DNA from: Syntrophales bacterium
Lineage (GTDB): Bacteria > Desulfobacterota > Syntrophia > Syntrophales > UBA2210
Assembly (NCBI GenBank): GCA_023230565.1
Contig: JALNXD010000006.1
Location: forward strand, 45,442 to 109,441
Direction of reading: 5' to 3'
DNA: 64,000 bases
Position numbers and translations under genes: made by a program. The number at the start of each line of letters is the position of its first letter. Within the stretch, counting starts at the first letter, position 1. This document shows positions 28,001 through 35,483 of this stretch, piece by piece. A model generated the notes under the pieces. It worked only from the letters and a program-made list of their open reading frames with translations. It made no database searches and was not told the DNA's origin.

Positions 28001-29296
28001 TATGGTATCCGCATCGGGTCTTATGTGTAAGGCCGCCCTTGCGTGAGCGCTTATTTCATCAATAACGCAGTCCGCTCCAATTATTCTTCCTATGAGCTTT
28101 CTCCCGGAGCCTGTCGCACCGGCGCCAAGAAAATGCAAATTGATGCACTTGCTCATTTCCAGGTCGCGTATTGCGGCCATTATTTCCTGAACGGCATCAA
28201 TCGGTTTTCCAGCTGTTTTTGTGTAAAAAGCTGCAAATATGGTTCCGTTTTTAAGTAAAATTAAAGCCTTTGTGCTTGTAGAGCCGATATCTATGCCGAA
28301 ATACGCTTCAAGATCTTTTCCGGATTCCTTATGCTCGTAAACATCCACTTCTATTGGCCACAAAAGGGGTGAGTCCGGATTTTGAAATTCATAATGCTCG
28401 GCGTTTTTAAAAGCCGGGTAATGTGAAAGTGTGAGTTTCAGCGGCGCATTATCATAGTGAAAGCGATCAGTATCCGGGTGCATTAGATCCAGGGAACTGA
28501 AATTGTAATTTTTTTTCGATCGTCCGGATTCGTCCGAAAGCAAAAACGCGGCACCCAGAGCTCCAAAAAGATGCGCGCGGCTGTCTGCAATAATTTCTTT
28601 TTTTAAGATTGAAGAAATGTGATTTACTACTGCTGAATTTTTAGCAACCCCGCCGGCAAATATAATGGGAAGAGATAGATTGTCTTCTGTGAATAGAGTA
28701 TTTACGATATTCTGTGCCAATCCTCGGCACAACCCTTCACATATCGCTGCAAGTGAATATCCTTCCTGCTGCGCATGCACCAGATCGGTTTTTGCGAAAA
28801 CGGCGCACCTGGAAGCTATCCTGGGAATTTCGTCTTTGTTCATAAGCGCGATTCGGGCCAGTTCGGCTGCTCCTGCAAGGTTTAGTCTTCGCGCCTGCTG
28901 GTCAAGAAAACTTCCTGTGCCTGCAGCGCAGGATGTGTTTGTTTTATAATTTTTGTAATTCCCTGATTCATCAAACGTCAGGAGGCCGAAGCGCTCTCCC
29001 CCTACAAGTAAAATTGACCCGATTGCGGGGAAATAATGGCGGCATGCGGCTATTACCGCAATGCGGTTATCGTATTTCCGGTCAATAGATAAATGAGAAG
29101 GTGTTGACGATGTTGCTCCCAGGGCCATCGGAGCCGCATTGTCAAAGGATGAGAAAATTTTTTCGAGAGTATGGCGCACGTCTCCCTGATGAAAAAAGTA
29201 TGCGCTGTCTATGATCTTTTTTGTCGGATCGATCAAGACTGCCGAAACAGCAACAGATCCGACGTCTATTCCGAGAATCTTTCCCGCAGCAGTCAT
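25097..29296 (-). CDS. Giant acyl-CoA dehydratase activase (tandem BadF/BcrA-type ATPase domains plus DUF2229 region)
   Basis: About 1399 residues. Two ASKHA ATPase domains in tandem start with GIDVGSVAVSAV (near residue 9) and GIDIGSTSTKAL (near residue 335). Each has the cluster-binding segment (SCAAGTGSFLDQQ and VCAAGTGSFIEEQ), as in HgdC and BadF/BcrA, which drive electrons into 2-hydroxyacyl-CoA dehydratases or benzoyl-CoA reductases by ATP hydrolysis. A Cys-rich CNICTNHCKI follows, then a long DUF2229/HgdB-like region. No dehydratase or reductase subunits are nearby. The ATG at 29296 gives a homolog-like N-terminus; the frame can begin at 29350. Probable anaerobic redox enzyme; its substrate is unknown. 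Confidence 0.85.
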   Translation of the reverse strand: MTAAGKILGIDVGSVAVSAVLIDPTKKIIDSAYFFHQGDVRHTLEKIFSSFDNAAPMALGATSSTPSHLSIDRKYDNRIAVIAACRHYFPAIGSILLVGGERFGLLTFDESGNYKNYKTNTSCAAGTGSFLDQQARRLNLAGAAELARIALMNKDEIPRIASRCAVFAKTDLVHAQQEGYSLAAICEGLCRGLAQNIVNTLFTEDNLSLPIIFAGGVAKNSAVVNHISSILKKEIIADSRAHLFGALGAAFLLSDESGRSKKNYNFSSLDLMHPDTDRFHYDNAPLKLTLSHYPAFKNAEHYEFQNPDSPLLWPIEVDVYEHKESGKDLEAYFGIDIGSTSTKALILLKNGTIFAAFYTKTAGKPIDAVQEIMAAIRDLEMSKCINLHFLGAGATGSGRKLIGRIIGADCVIDEISAHARAALHIRPDADTIIEIGGQDSKFTTLANQMVTFCAMNTVCAAGTGSFIEEQAEKLGCPLSEYSARTENERSPVTSDRCTVFMERDLNHYLNLGYSTNQVLASVLHSITENYLTKVAIESSMGECILFQGATAKNRALVAAFEKRLGKPIHVSPYCHVAGALGVALVLRDQNISKTAFRGRDLIGKKIPVKSEICNICTNHCKITVAQIDGRKTAYGFLCGRDYETKRYINNNTSGFDLLKARKNITDISKIYECRSDITIGIPAALYLREDTFFWKTFFKELAIRSVSSEVCETALSNGKRLAGAEFCAPMAAFHGHVDYLLDKSDFVFTPYYMEQKTNTPDIRRNYCYYSQFAPALAQNMSHNRRGRILAPLLYYRYSRLHVKKELYRTFKPLFSHPPSFLEVSKAYDRAIAHKESCLCKMRERYIKETDGKEEFHVVLLGRPYTILDNKMNKGIPDIFASMGIKIFYQDMLSCDGRQTEPIKPLLNEFHWHYAAKILEAAQIIGISRFSYPVLITSFRCSPDSFVIEYFKKIMESAGKPYLMLQLDEHDSSVGYETRIEAAARSFKNHLEKTQKTATAGRRRTVVPAVRKLKGKTLLFPNWDNLSLRLLMVCLRKAGIDARLMEESESIIQKSLRLNTGQCIPLNIIASEFINYIEKYDLDPGNTALWMMDSIIPCNLRLFKSHIKYILESHGHGMEEAQVYTGGLSMSDLSVRIPVNAYFAFMFGGIVRKMGCLIRPYEKLKGTTDKIIEESVHLFSDAFLGKCSKEEAVAETVLRFKSIETENRAIRRPKVAIFGDLYVRDNDVMNQNLIHFIEDHGGEVVTTPYSSYVKMIARPYFRKWLYEGRFLEVFSSGGLISLLTKMETRYTKYFKQIIETPEPAYDTPSRKILSEYNLRIEHTGESMDNILKIFYLLENHPDISLFVQTSPAFCCPSLVTEAMADRIQKKTGVPIVSITYDGTGGNKNESIIPFLTFKRA

Positions 29297-29350
29297 TGGT
29301 ATCTTGCCGATCCACCCTTTCTGCTTGAGAGATTGACAATGAGTCTGCAT

Positions 29351-30167
29351 CCGCCAGCTGGACTTTAAGAGGCAGGATTACGATTCGGTATTTTTTATTG
29401 TACGAATCGGGGCCTATCCTGTCAACAAGAGTGCTCACTCATGGGAAACAGCAGATTTCAATAAAAAGATTGAAAGCTGTTAATTTGTATTAAATCAAAC
29501 AGTTAACTATTTCACACTTGCCCTGGTCCGTTGTGGTATATTTTTTGCGTTTAAAGTATTTCAGAATTTAGCCGATATCTAGTCGCAGAAATACAATCAT
29601 ATCAATAATTTTCACTGTACTTAATAAAAGAAACGCCTTTTTAATGATAATCGAATTTTTGCAGTATTCACATATAGATGAAACGGGAAAATATCCCCTG
29701 TGAAAATGGTGAACAGTGATGTCGGAGAGAGCAACTCAATATAATGTGTCTTGCCGCGTAAGGGATAACATTAATAGATCGAGTATTCCTGCAGCCGAAT
29801 CTCAGTCTGAAAGGATACGGAAGGGCAGAATGTCCATCCAGTTATGGGATGAGTGGTTGCGTGAGGCTGAAAAGAATATTGAAACGTATATGTGGATTGT
29901 CATGGGAATTTCAAGTCTCTGCTTTGCCGGAATAATCTTTTCTGTTTCTTTTTGATTCCGAGTCACCGTAAATCTAAACGCAGTTTCCCTGAGCACGTTC
30001 CGTGCGTCTTTTCAAATCCGTTGAAACGAAAATAAATAGCATTGTCACATCGAATATCAGAAGTTTCAATTGCGCAATTGCGTTCTTTGATTTATACCAG
30101 ACGAGCGTAAATGTTCTGATTTTTCAATCAAGGGATCCAATGCAGTGGAAGAGAGAGGGAACGCCAA
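29351..30167. other. Long intergenic region, AT-rich
   Basis: Separates the divergent activase and radical SAM genes. It should hold both promoters. Apart from the small ORF at 29719-29955 I see no gene or clear regulatory palindrome. Confidence 0.4.
29719..29955 (+). CDS. Possible small tail-anchored membrane protein
   Basis: 78 residues, low confidence. The N-terminal half is polar and the C-terminus is a single hydrophobic segment (MWIVMGISSLCFAGIIFSV). No good ribosome site precedes the first ATG; an internal ATG at 29830 follows GGAAGGG and would give a 41-residue protein with the same anchor. Its layout is like the small protein at 33512-33736, but the sequences are not similar. Confidence 0.35.
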   Translation: MSERATQYNVSCRVRDNINRSSIPAAESQSERIRKGRMSIQLWDEWLREAEKNIETYMWIVMGISSLCFAGIIFSVSF

Positions 30168-31754
30168 ATGAAAATTGCCGTTATTGCATCACCTTATCCA
30201 GTCGAGGAAATTCCCACAGTTCCGCTCGGAATATCCTATGTGGCCGCCGCGTTCGCGTCGGCGGGTGCAGAAGTGCAGATTTTCGATTTTGTGATTAATT
30301 CTTACAGCCCTGAAAAGCTAAAAGCTGAGCTTGACCGGTTCGATCCCGATATTGTAGGCGCCAATTCCGTCACGTTGAACTTTAAAACGGCTGCCGATAT
30401 TATAACCACCGTTAAAGAATATAATCCGGATATCATCACAGTGATGGGAGGACCGCATGTCTCTTTCGATGTAATCAACACGCTCCGGGAATATCCGGCA
30501 ATCGATATGATCGTAATAGGAGAAGGAGAACGCACAGCAATTGAACTTGTATCTAAATTCAGAAACCGGAGTTCATGGAAAGAGGTGCGGGGCATTGCCT
30601 TCAGGGAAAACGGAAATATCGTAATAACGGAACCCCGTCCTTTTATCGAAGATCTTGATGCACTTCCTCTTCCGGCCCGGTATCTCCTTCCCCTGTCTCG
30701 CTACAGGGCCCTCGGATACCCTCCCAGTATAATTACCGGACGCGGTTGTCCCTACTCCTGCATTTTTTGCCTTGGACGCAGAATGGTAGGCAAAAAGCCC
30801 AGACAACGCAGTGCGTCGCTTATAGTTGATGAAATCGAAGAGATTTTATCCTATGGCTTTAGTATGATAAATATTGCAGATGATCTTTTTACTGCAAACA
30901 GGGAAAAAGTAACATATGTCTGCCGGGAAATAGATAGAAGAGGGCTTAAGTTTGTATGGACAGCTTTTGCACGTGTAAATACGGTGGATAAGGAAACTCT
31001 TGAAATTATGAGCAGTAGCGGATGCCAATGGATCAGCTTCGGGCTTGAGTCGGGAAATGCGGAAATGCTAAGAAGAGTCAAGAAAGCTGCAACGCTCGAT
31101 CAGGCTCGTCATGCAGTAGGTTTGTGTAAAGAAGCAGGGATACGCCCCCATGGTTCTTTCATAGCGGGGCTTCCCGGGGAATCGCCGGAAACCCTTGAGG
31201 AGACAATTGCATTTGGAGAGGAACTGAATATAGATTACGGTTTCCACTTTCTTGCGCCCTTTCCCGGAACGACCATAATGGAGAAAAAAGAAAAATATGA
31301 TATTGAAATCCTTACATACGATTGGTCGCGCTACGATGCGAACAGTCCGGTAACAAGGACGTCGAGACTTTCGTCCGATCATGCGTGCGAAATAATAGGT
31401 CGTTTCAATAATGAAGCGAACCGTAAATGGCAGCAGCTGGAAAAAGGATATCTTGAAAGGACGAATTCACCTGAAGATGATCTGCGTGTGGCAGGCAGTT
31501 ATCGATTGAAGCTTGTACTTGAGATACTGACGAATGACCTTATAGAGCGTACCGGAATAATTAAAGGTGCAAACGGGAATAGGCGTTATGCTCAAAATGT
31601 TCTTGAACAGCACCTTTGCACTAAAACCGGATGCGATGCCGAGCTGGTAAGGACGACCGTTGAATCTTTTGTAGGGCAGGGTCTGATCAAAACCAGGAGG
31701 GCAGGAGATGGTCTCGAGTGGTTCTGGACAAGAAACAACAGAATAGAAAATTAG
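30168..31754 (+). CDS. B12-binding radical SAM protein
   Basis: 528 residues. Residues 1-150 form a cobalamin-binding-like Rossmann domain (GISYVAAAFASAGAEVQIFD, MGGPHVSFD, VIGEGERTA). The radical SAM core follows, with C194-x3-C198-x2-C201 in GRGCPYSCIFC binding the 4Fe-4S cluster and SAM, and the GLESGNAEML segment. The last 90 residues are helical with a winged-helix look and are not part of the usual core. Such enzymes methylate or rearrange unactivated carbons in lipids or natural products. Substrate unknown; no pathway partner is adjacent. GAGAGGG lies upstream of the ATG. Confidence 0.88.
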   Translation: MKIAVIASPYPVEEIPTVPLGISYVAAAFASAGAEVQIFDFVINSYSPEKLKAELDRFDPDIVGANSVTLNFKTAADIITTVKEYNPDIITVMGGPHVSFDVINTLREYPAIDMIVIGEGERTAIELVSKFRNRSSWKEVRGIAFRENGNIVITEPRPFIEDLDALPLPARYLLPLSRYRALGYPPSIITGRGCPYSCIFCLGRRMVGKKPRQRSASLIVDEIEEILSYGFSMINIADDLFTANREKVTYVCREIDRRGLKFVWTAFARVNTVDKETLEIMSSSGCQWISFGLESGNAEMLRRVKKAATLDQARHAVGLCKEAGIRPHGSFIAGLPGESPETLEETIAFGEELNIDYGFHFLAPFPGTTIMEKKEKYDIEILTYDWSRYDANSPVTRTSRLSSDHACEIIGRFNNEANRKWQQLEKGYLERTNSPEDDLRVAGSYRLKLVLEILTNDLIERTGIIKGANGNRRYAQNVLEQHLCTKTGCDAELVRTTVESFVGQGLIKTRRAGDGLEWFWTRNNRIEN

Positions 31755-31800
31755 CACATTCCTTTTTTGCCTGTGTGATTTTCAAAAATATCGCATGAGC

Positions 31801-31822
31801 CTGTAATATTAATAAATTACAG
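31801..31822. other. 7-bp inverted repeat upstream of the lipoprotein gene
   Basis: CTGTAAT-N8-ATTACAG. It could be an operator for the lipoprotein gene 42 bases downstream, or a weak terminator hairpin of the radical SAM gene 46 bases upstream. No T-tract follows. Confidence 0.3.
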
Positions 31823-31863
31823 AAACCAAATATAAGAACCTGGTAGTCAGTGAGGAGAATATA

Positions 31864-32778
31864 ATGAATCGTATTGGTAGATATCTACTTTTTTTTCTTT
31901 TCATTTTTTTATTTGGCGGTTGCACTCCCATGAATGTAAATACTGTGAAATCGCCTCACAGTTACCAATATTCTCTCTACATTGTTGGGGTTGAAGGAGA
32001 GCCTATAAAGGAAGCAACGGTAGAATATACGATAAGTGCCGGTGAACCCCGGGTGAAAAGCGGCAGTAAGATAACGGAAGCGGATGGAATTTTCAGGGAA
32101 ACTGTTGTTTCGGAAGAGAGCAAATCGCAATTGCATTATCGGATATCCAAAGATGGATACTATTCTCAGGAAGGAGACCTTAGCTTTCTTTTTGGCGATA
32201 AATATTTTGCTATGCTGTCCGAATCAGCTGAAATAACCCTCGTTCGTCCCGCCGATTATTTTGCAAAAGATTTTGAGGATACAATTTCCGGTTTGTCAGC
32301 GAATTCCAAAATTAGAGAAGTCGTAAATGACTTAAATAACGGAGAGTTGACCTTGGAGGCTCACTTAAATACCCAGTCAATTGCGCGTATGCCGTTTGGG
32401 AAAGATACATACCTTCGTTTTTCTTTCTCATCGAAGATAATCTACAATTCTTCCTATTACAATGAGCTTCAGCTTGCGGGCAAGTTATTCGAGAGCTCGG
32501 TAAAGCCTTTTATTGTTTCCCTGCCGGATTATTTCAATGAAGAAAAACTCTTTTCAGGATATGGAATAGCGATAGAGGGGTATTTGAGCTGCCTGTGCGG
32601 TGACGATGCTGAAATTACGACTATCAAATATTTATTTATGATTCCCTCGCACACACTCGAAAAATTTGTTGCCGGAGACATTTGGGAACAGCAGTTGCTG
32701 AAGGAGTCAGTGATATTGATGAATGGAAAAGCAATCCAGTTGGATGTGCAGGAGTCTGGCGGAAGATTGCATTCCTAG
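31864..32778 (+). CDS. Lipoprotein of unknown function with an N-terminal Ig-like domain
   Basis: 304 residues. A lipoprotein signal peptide ends in LFGGC, so Cys19 is the lipidated residue and the protein sits on the outer face of a membrane. Residues about 38-105 look like a carboxypeptidase-regulatory or transthyretin-like beta domain (GVEGEPIKEATVEY...SKITEADGIFRE...RISKDGYYSQ). The rest is unassigned. GAGGAG lies about 6 bases before the start. It stops 56 bases before the lexA promoter. Confidence 0.75.
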   Translation: MNRIGRYLLFFLFIFLFGGCTPMNVNTVKSPHSYQYSLYIVGVEGEPIKEATVEYTISAGEPRVKSGSKITEADGIFRETVVSEESKSQLHYRISKDGYYSQEGDLSFLFGDKYFAMLSESAEITLVRPADYFAKDFEDTISGLSANSKIREVVNDLNNGELTLEAHLNTQSIARMPFGKDTYLRFSFSSKIIYNSSYYNELQLAGKLFESSVKPFIVSLPDYFNEEKLFSGYGIAIEGYLSCLCGDDAEITTIKYLFMIPSHTLEKFVAGDIWEQQLLKESVILMNGKAIQLDVQESGGRLHS

Positions 32779-32834
32779 CGGAGTTATCTTGCGCGGTGCA
32801 CGGGCAAAAAAATGAAGCCTCCGATTTTTTTGGC

Positions 32835-32861
32835 TTGACAATAGAACAAATGTTCTATACG
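32835..32861 (+). promoter_or_regulatory. lexA promoter with LexA operator
   Basis: TTGACA at 32835-32840, and a palindrome TAGAACA-AA-TGTTCTA at 32842-32857, placed between -35 and -10 (TATACG at 32856). The core GAAC-N4-GTTC is the Gram-positive-type SOS box found in several bacterial groups. LexA should repress its own gene. The start codon at 32870 lies only a few bases after the expected start of transcription, with no ribosome site, so the mRNA may be leaderless. Confidence 0.8.
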
Positions 32862-32869
32862 TTAGGCCC

Positions 32870-33457
32870 ATGAAAGAAAAACGAACTCTTCAATCAGTAC
32901 ACAAAAGTCTTATAAGCTTTTTTCGCGAAAATCGGCGGATGCCTTCCTATGCTGAAATGCTCGATCTCATTGGAGTCAGATCGAAAAGTGTCGTCAATTT
33001 TTGGGTACGCAAACTTATTGAAGCCGGCCTGCTCGAAAAAGACCCAAAGGGGCATCTGTCGCTTGCGAGGCGTTCCTTTGCCATACCGATGGTAGGTTCG
33101 ATACAGGCGGGATTTCCTTCTCCCGAGGAGGAAAGTTTATGCGATATCATTTCCATGGACGAATACCTTATTACGAGACCGGAATCGTCCTTTATATTGC
33201 AGGTTAATGGGGATTCTATGAATGGAGCCGGCATTATTGAGGGTGATCTGGTAATTGTTGAAAAGGGGAGAGATCCGAAAAACGGGGATGTGGTCGTTGC
33301 CGAAGTAGATGATGAATGGACGATGAAATATTTTAAAAAAGAAAACGGACGGGTGATCCTGGAAGCAGCAAATGCGAATTACCCTGCTATTATTCCTCAG
33401 AGGGAACTTCGGCTTGGAGGCGTTGTTACCGCTGTGATCCGGAAATATCACCGGTGA
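32870..33457 (+). CDS. lexA: LexA repressor
   Basis: 195 residues. An N-terminal winged helix (1-68) binds DNA. The C-terminal latent serine protease has the self-cleavage pair A80-G81 in SIQAGFP, the nucleophile S116 in GDSMNGAG and the general base K153 in TMKYF. It represses DNA-damage genes and cleaves itself when RecA filaments form. The operator on its own promoter supports autoregulation. Recognition-helix residues in VRSKSVVNFWVRKL fit a LexA that sees GAAC half-sites. The genes behind it (small membrane protein, dinB) are co-directional and probably part of the SOS response. Confidence 0.95.
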   Translation: MKEKRTLQSVHKSLISFFRENRRMPSYAEMLDLIGVRSKSVVNFWVRKLIEAGLLEKDPKGHLSLARRSFAIPMVGSIQAGFPSPEEESLCDIISMDEYLITRPESSFILQVNGDSMNGAGIIEGDLVIVEKGRDPKNGDVVVAEVDDEWTMKYFKKENGRVILEAANANYPAIIPQRELRLGGVVTAVIRKYHR

Positions 33458-33511
33458 GCAAAAAAATAGGAATCGGGTGATAATTGCATATGGACGAAAA
33501 GGGTGGAAGTG

Positions 33512-33736
33512 ATGGAAACAACCGTTGCAATATCAAAAGTCGGAGTCAGTCGAAAGCAGACAGCCGATAATTTTAGAGAAACATCGCTCCTGGGAAATCT
33601 GTGCGATCTCATCGAATTAACTGATTGGGATGAGCGGCTCTGTGGTACAAAATGGGTTGACAAAATATGCTTCATTGTCATTGTTATCTCCATTTTCTTC
33701 CTTATACCCGTGGTATGGTCAATTTTTTTTCAATAA
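33512..33736 (+). CDS. Small tail-anchored membrane protein between lexA and dinB; candidate SOS division inhibitor
   Basis: 74 residues, no recognised family. The first 50 are polar; the C-terminus is one membrane segment (KICFIVIVISIFFLIPVVW). The ATG at 33512 follows AAGGGTGG by 5 bases. It starts 54 bases after lexA and ends 34 bases before dinB. Known LexA-controlled division inhibitors (SidA, YneA, ChiZ) are also small single-pass proteins often beside lexA, so a similar role is a reasonable inference, but there is no sequence evidence for it. Confidence 0.55.
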   Translation: METTVAISKVGVSRKQTADNFRETSLLGNLCDLIELTDWDERLCGTKWVDKICFIVIVISIFFLIPVVWSIFFQ

Positions 33737-33770
33737 GCATTCCTGGAAATCCGGATCGGACAGTTCAATT

Positions 33771-34820
33771 TTGATTGGCTCGCGCATAAGAAGAATTCTT
33801 CACATAGACATGGATGCCTTTTTCGCAGCCGTCGAAGAAAAAAGACGGTCGGAGCTTGCAGGAAAACCGGTAATAATAGGAGGCTTGGGCGATCCTTTAA
33901 AAAGAGGTGTTGTGTCGACTGCGAATTACAATGCACGCACCTATGGAATTCATTCCGGTATGCCTCTGAGGACCGCCTATAAACTGTGCCCTCAGGCCGT
34001 ATTTCTTCCTGTGGATTACAGTGCGTATTCTGCCGCTTCGGAACTTTTTAAAGGCGTGCTGAAGGAGACAAGCCTTCTCATGGAGGATGTAGGAATCGAT
34101 GAAGCCTATCTTGATATTACGGAAGTAAAAGAATCCTCTGAAAGAATTGCGGGAAAAATAAAAAGGGGAATTTTTGAAAAAACAGGATTGACCTGTTCTA
34201 TCGGAATTGCACCCAATAAGCTCCTTGCAAAAATCGCCTCCGATATGGAAAAGCCTGATGGTCTCACCATTATTCTGGAACACGAAATTACAACTTTCCT
34301 TCGGCCCCTGCCGATCAGAAAACTTTACGGAGTCGGTCCAAAGATGGAAGGCCGATTGAAAAAAGCGGGAATAGAAACCGTAGGACAAATCACAGGGATT
34401 CCTCTTGAACGTCTTATATATGAATTCGGAAATTCATACGGCCGATACCTTTATTGTGCATCGAGGGGAATTGACGAGACTCCCTTGACGACTCACTGGC
34501 AGCCTAAATCGTCCAGCCGTGAAACTACATTTCAGGAAGATGTAAAAAATTGGCAGAAGATTGCCTCGACGCTGGCACTGCTGACTCGGGGAGTCGTTAA
34601 AGATATAAGGAATCAGGGCTATTGCGCAAAAACAATCACGTTAAAGATCAGATTCAGTGATTTTAAAACGTATACTCGATCCCTGACGCTTCCGGCATTC
34701 ACAGAATCTGAAAAGGAAATAAGGGAAGCGGCATTCTCCTGCTTGAAAAGAATAGATCTCAATAGAAAAGTCAGGCTGATCGGAGTCAGAGCGAGCAATC
34801 TGGTACGAAAAAACCAGTAA
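33771..34820 (+). CDS. dinB: DNA polymerase IV, Y-family, without the clamp-binding tail
   Basis: About 349 residues. Catalytic carboxylates are in HIDMDAFFAAVE and in EDVGIDEAYLDI; YNARTYGIHSGMP and CSIGIAPNKLLAKIASDMEKP are family signatures. It bypasses damaged template bases. The likely start is the TTG at 33771, which gives the normal short N-terminus; the frame is open to 33630, but that overlaps the small membrane protein. The protein ends at GVRASNLVRKNQ, just where other DinB proteins continue into a QLxLF-type sliding-clamp motif. See the ORF at 35100. Confidence 0.92.
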   Translation: MIGSRIRRILHIDMDAFFAAVEEKRRSELAGKPVIIGGLGDPLKRGVVSTANYNARTYGIHSGMPLRTAYKLCPQAVFLPVDYSAYSAASELFKGVLKETSLLMEDVGIDEAYLDITEVKESSERIAGKIKRGIFEKTGLTCSIGIAPNKLLAKIASDMEKPDGLTIILEHEITTFLRPLPIRKLYGVGPKMEGRLKKAGIETVGQITGIPLERLIYEFGNSYGRYLYCASRGIDETPLTTHWQPKSSSRETTFQEDVKNWQKIASTLALLTRGVVKDIRNQGYCAKTITLKIRFSDFKTYTRSLTLPAFTESEKEIREAAFSCLKRIDLNRKVRLIGVRASNLVRKNQ

Positions 34821-35099
34821 CCTGTCATTATCCCATATCCGGCAATTAAAGTTTTCAAGCAATTGAAAATATTGGATAAAAAAATAATTGTTTTCTCCTC
34901 AGATTTTTGTTGACAAGGGCGCCGATTGATTGCATTATCGGTGAAATTTTCATCTGCATAAAACGCTCTTTAAGAATAGTTGATACCTGACGTACTCGTA
35001 CAGCTTTTCTTTGCATTTCTCAAAATGGGCCATTTAAACAGAATGGGCCCGACCGGTCACAATCTCAAAATTTGATACTATACAACGGAGACAGAATTA

Positions 35100-35279
35100 A
35101 TGGAACAATTGTCATTTGATCTTGATCAGGATTTTGAATTTATATTCAAACCCAGGCTTTCAGGTCACCTTATCAAAGCATACTATTCAGAATTAATAAA
35201 AAAGCAGGAGTCGGGAATTTTATTGACCGAAAAAGTGCAAAACGATACCTTTGATGAAGTTTTGAAGCGCTTTCAATAA
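35100..35279 (+). CDS. Small acidic protein of 59 residues with a QLSF-type N-terminal motif
   Basis: ATG at 35100 with GGAG 9 bases upstream; stop at 35277. The protein begins MEQLSFDLDQDFEF and is charged and non-membrane, without a known family. Good ribosome site and position 280 bases after dinB support it. The opening Q-L-S-F-D-L resembles beta-clamp-binding peptides (QL[SD]LF) that normally close a DinB protein, which the DinB encoded here lacks. A link to SOS polymerase function is inference only. Confidence 0.55.
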   Translation: MEQLSFDLDQDFEFIFKPRLSGHLIKAYYSELIKKQESGILLTEKVQNDTFDEVLKRFQ

Positions 35280-35442
35280 ATATGACTGCGTTTTTCAAAA
35301 TAAAGCGCGTAAATGTGTTCTTCCGGTTCGCTTTTTAAAGGGCGATCGGGTTTTTGAAAAAAGGATTGGACGGTTGATTCCCGGGAATGGGTGAGAGCAG
35401 CTGTATATTTGTTTTTCAGTAGTTTGATGAATAATAAAGAAG

Positions 35443-35471
35443 AAAAAAATGGGGCGGCGCATTGCTGCCCC
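35443..35471 (-). terminator. Rho-independent terminator of the aldehyde oxidoreductase operon
   Basis: On the minus strand a GC-rich hairpin (GGGGCAGC...GCCGCCCC) is followed by ATTTTTTTC. It lies 13 bases after the stop codon of the aldehyde oxidoreductase. Confidence 0.8.
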
Positions 35472-35483
35472 TTTCTTTTATAT

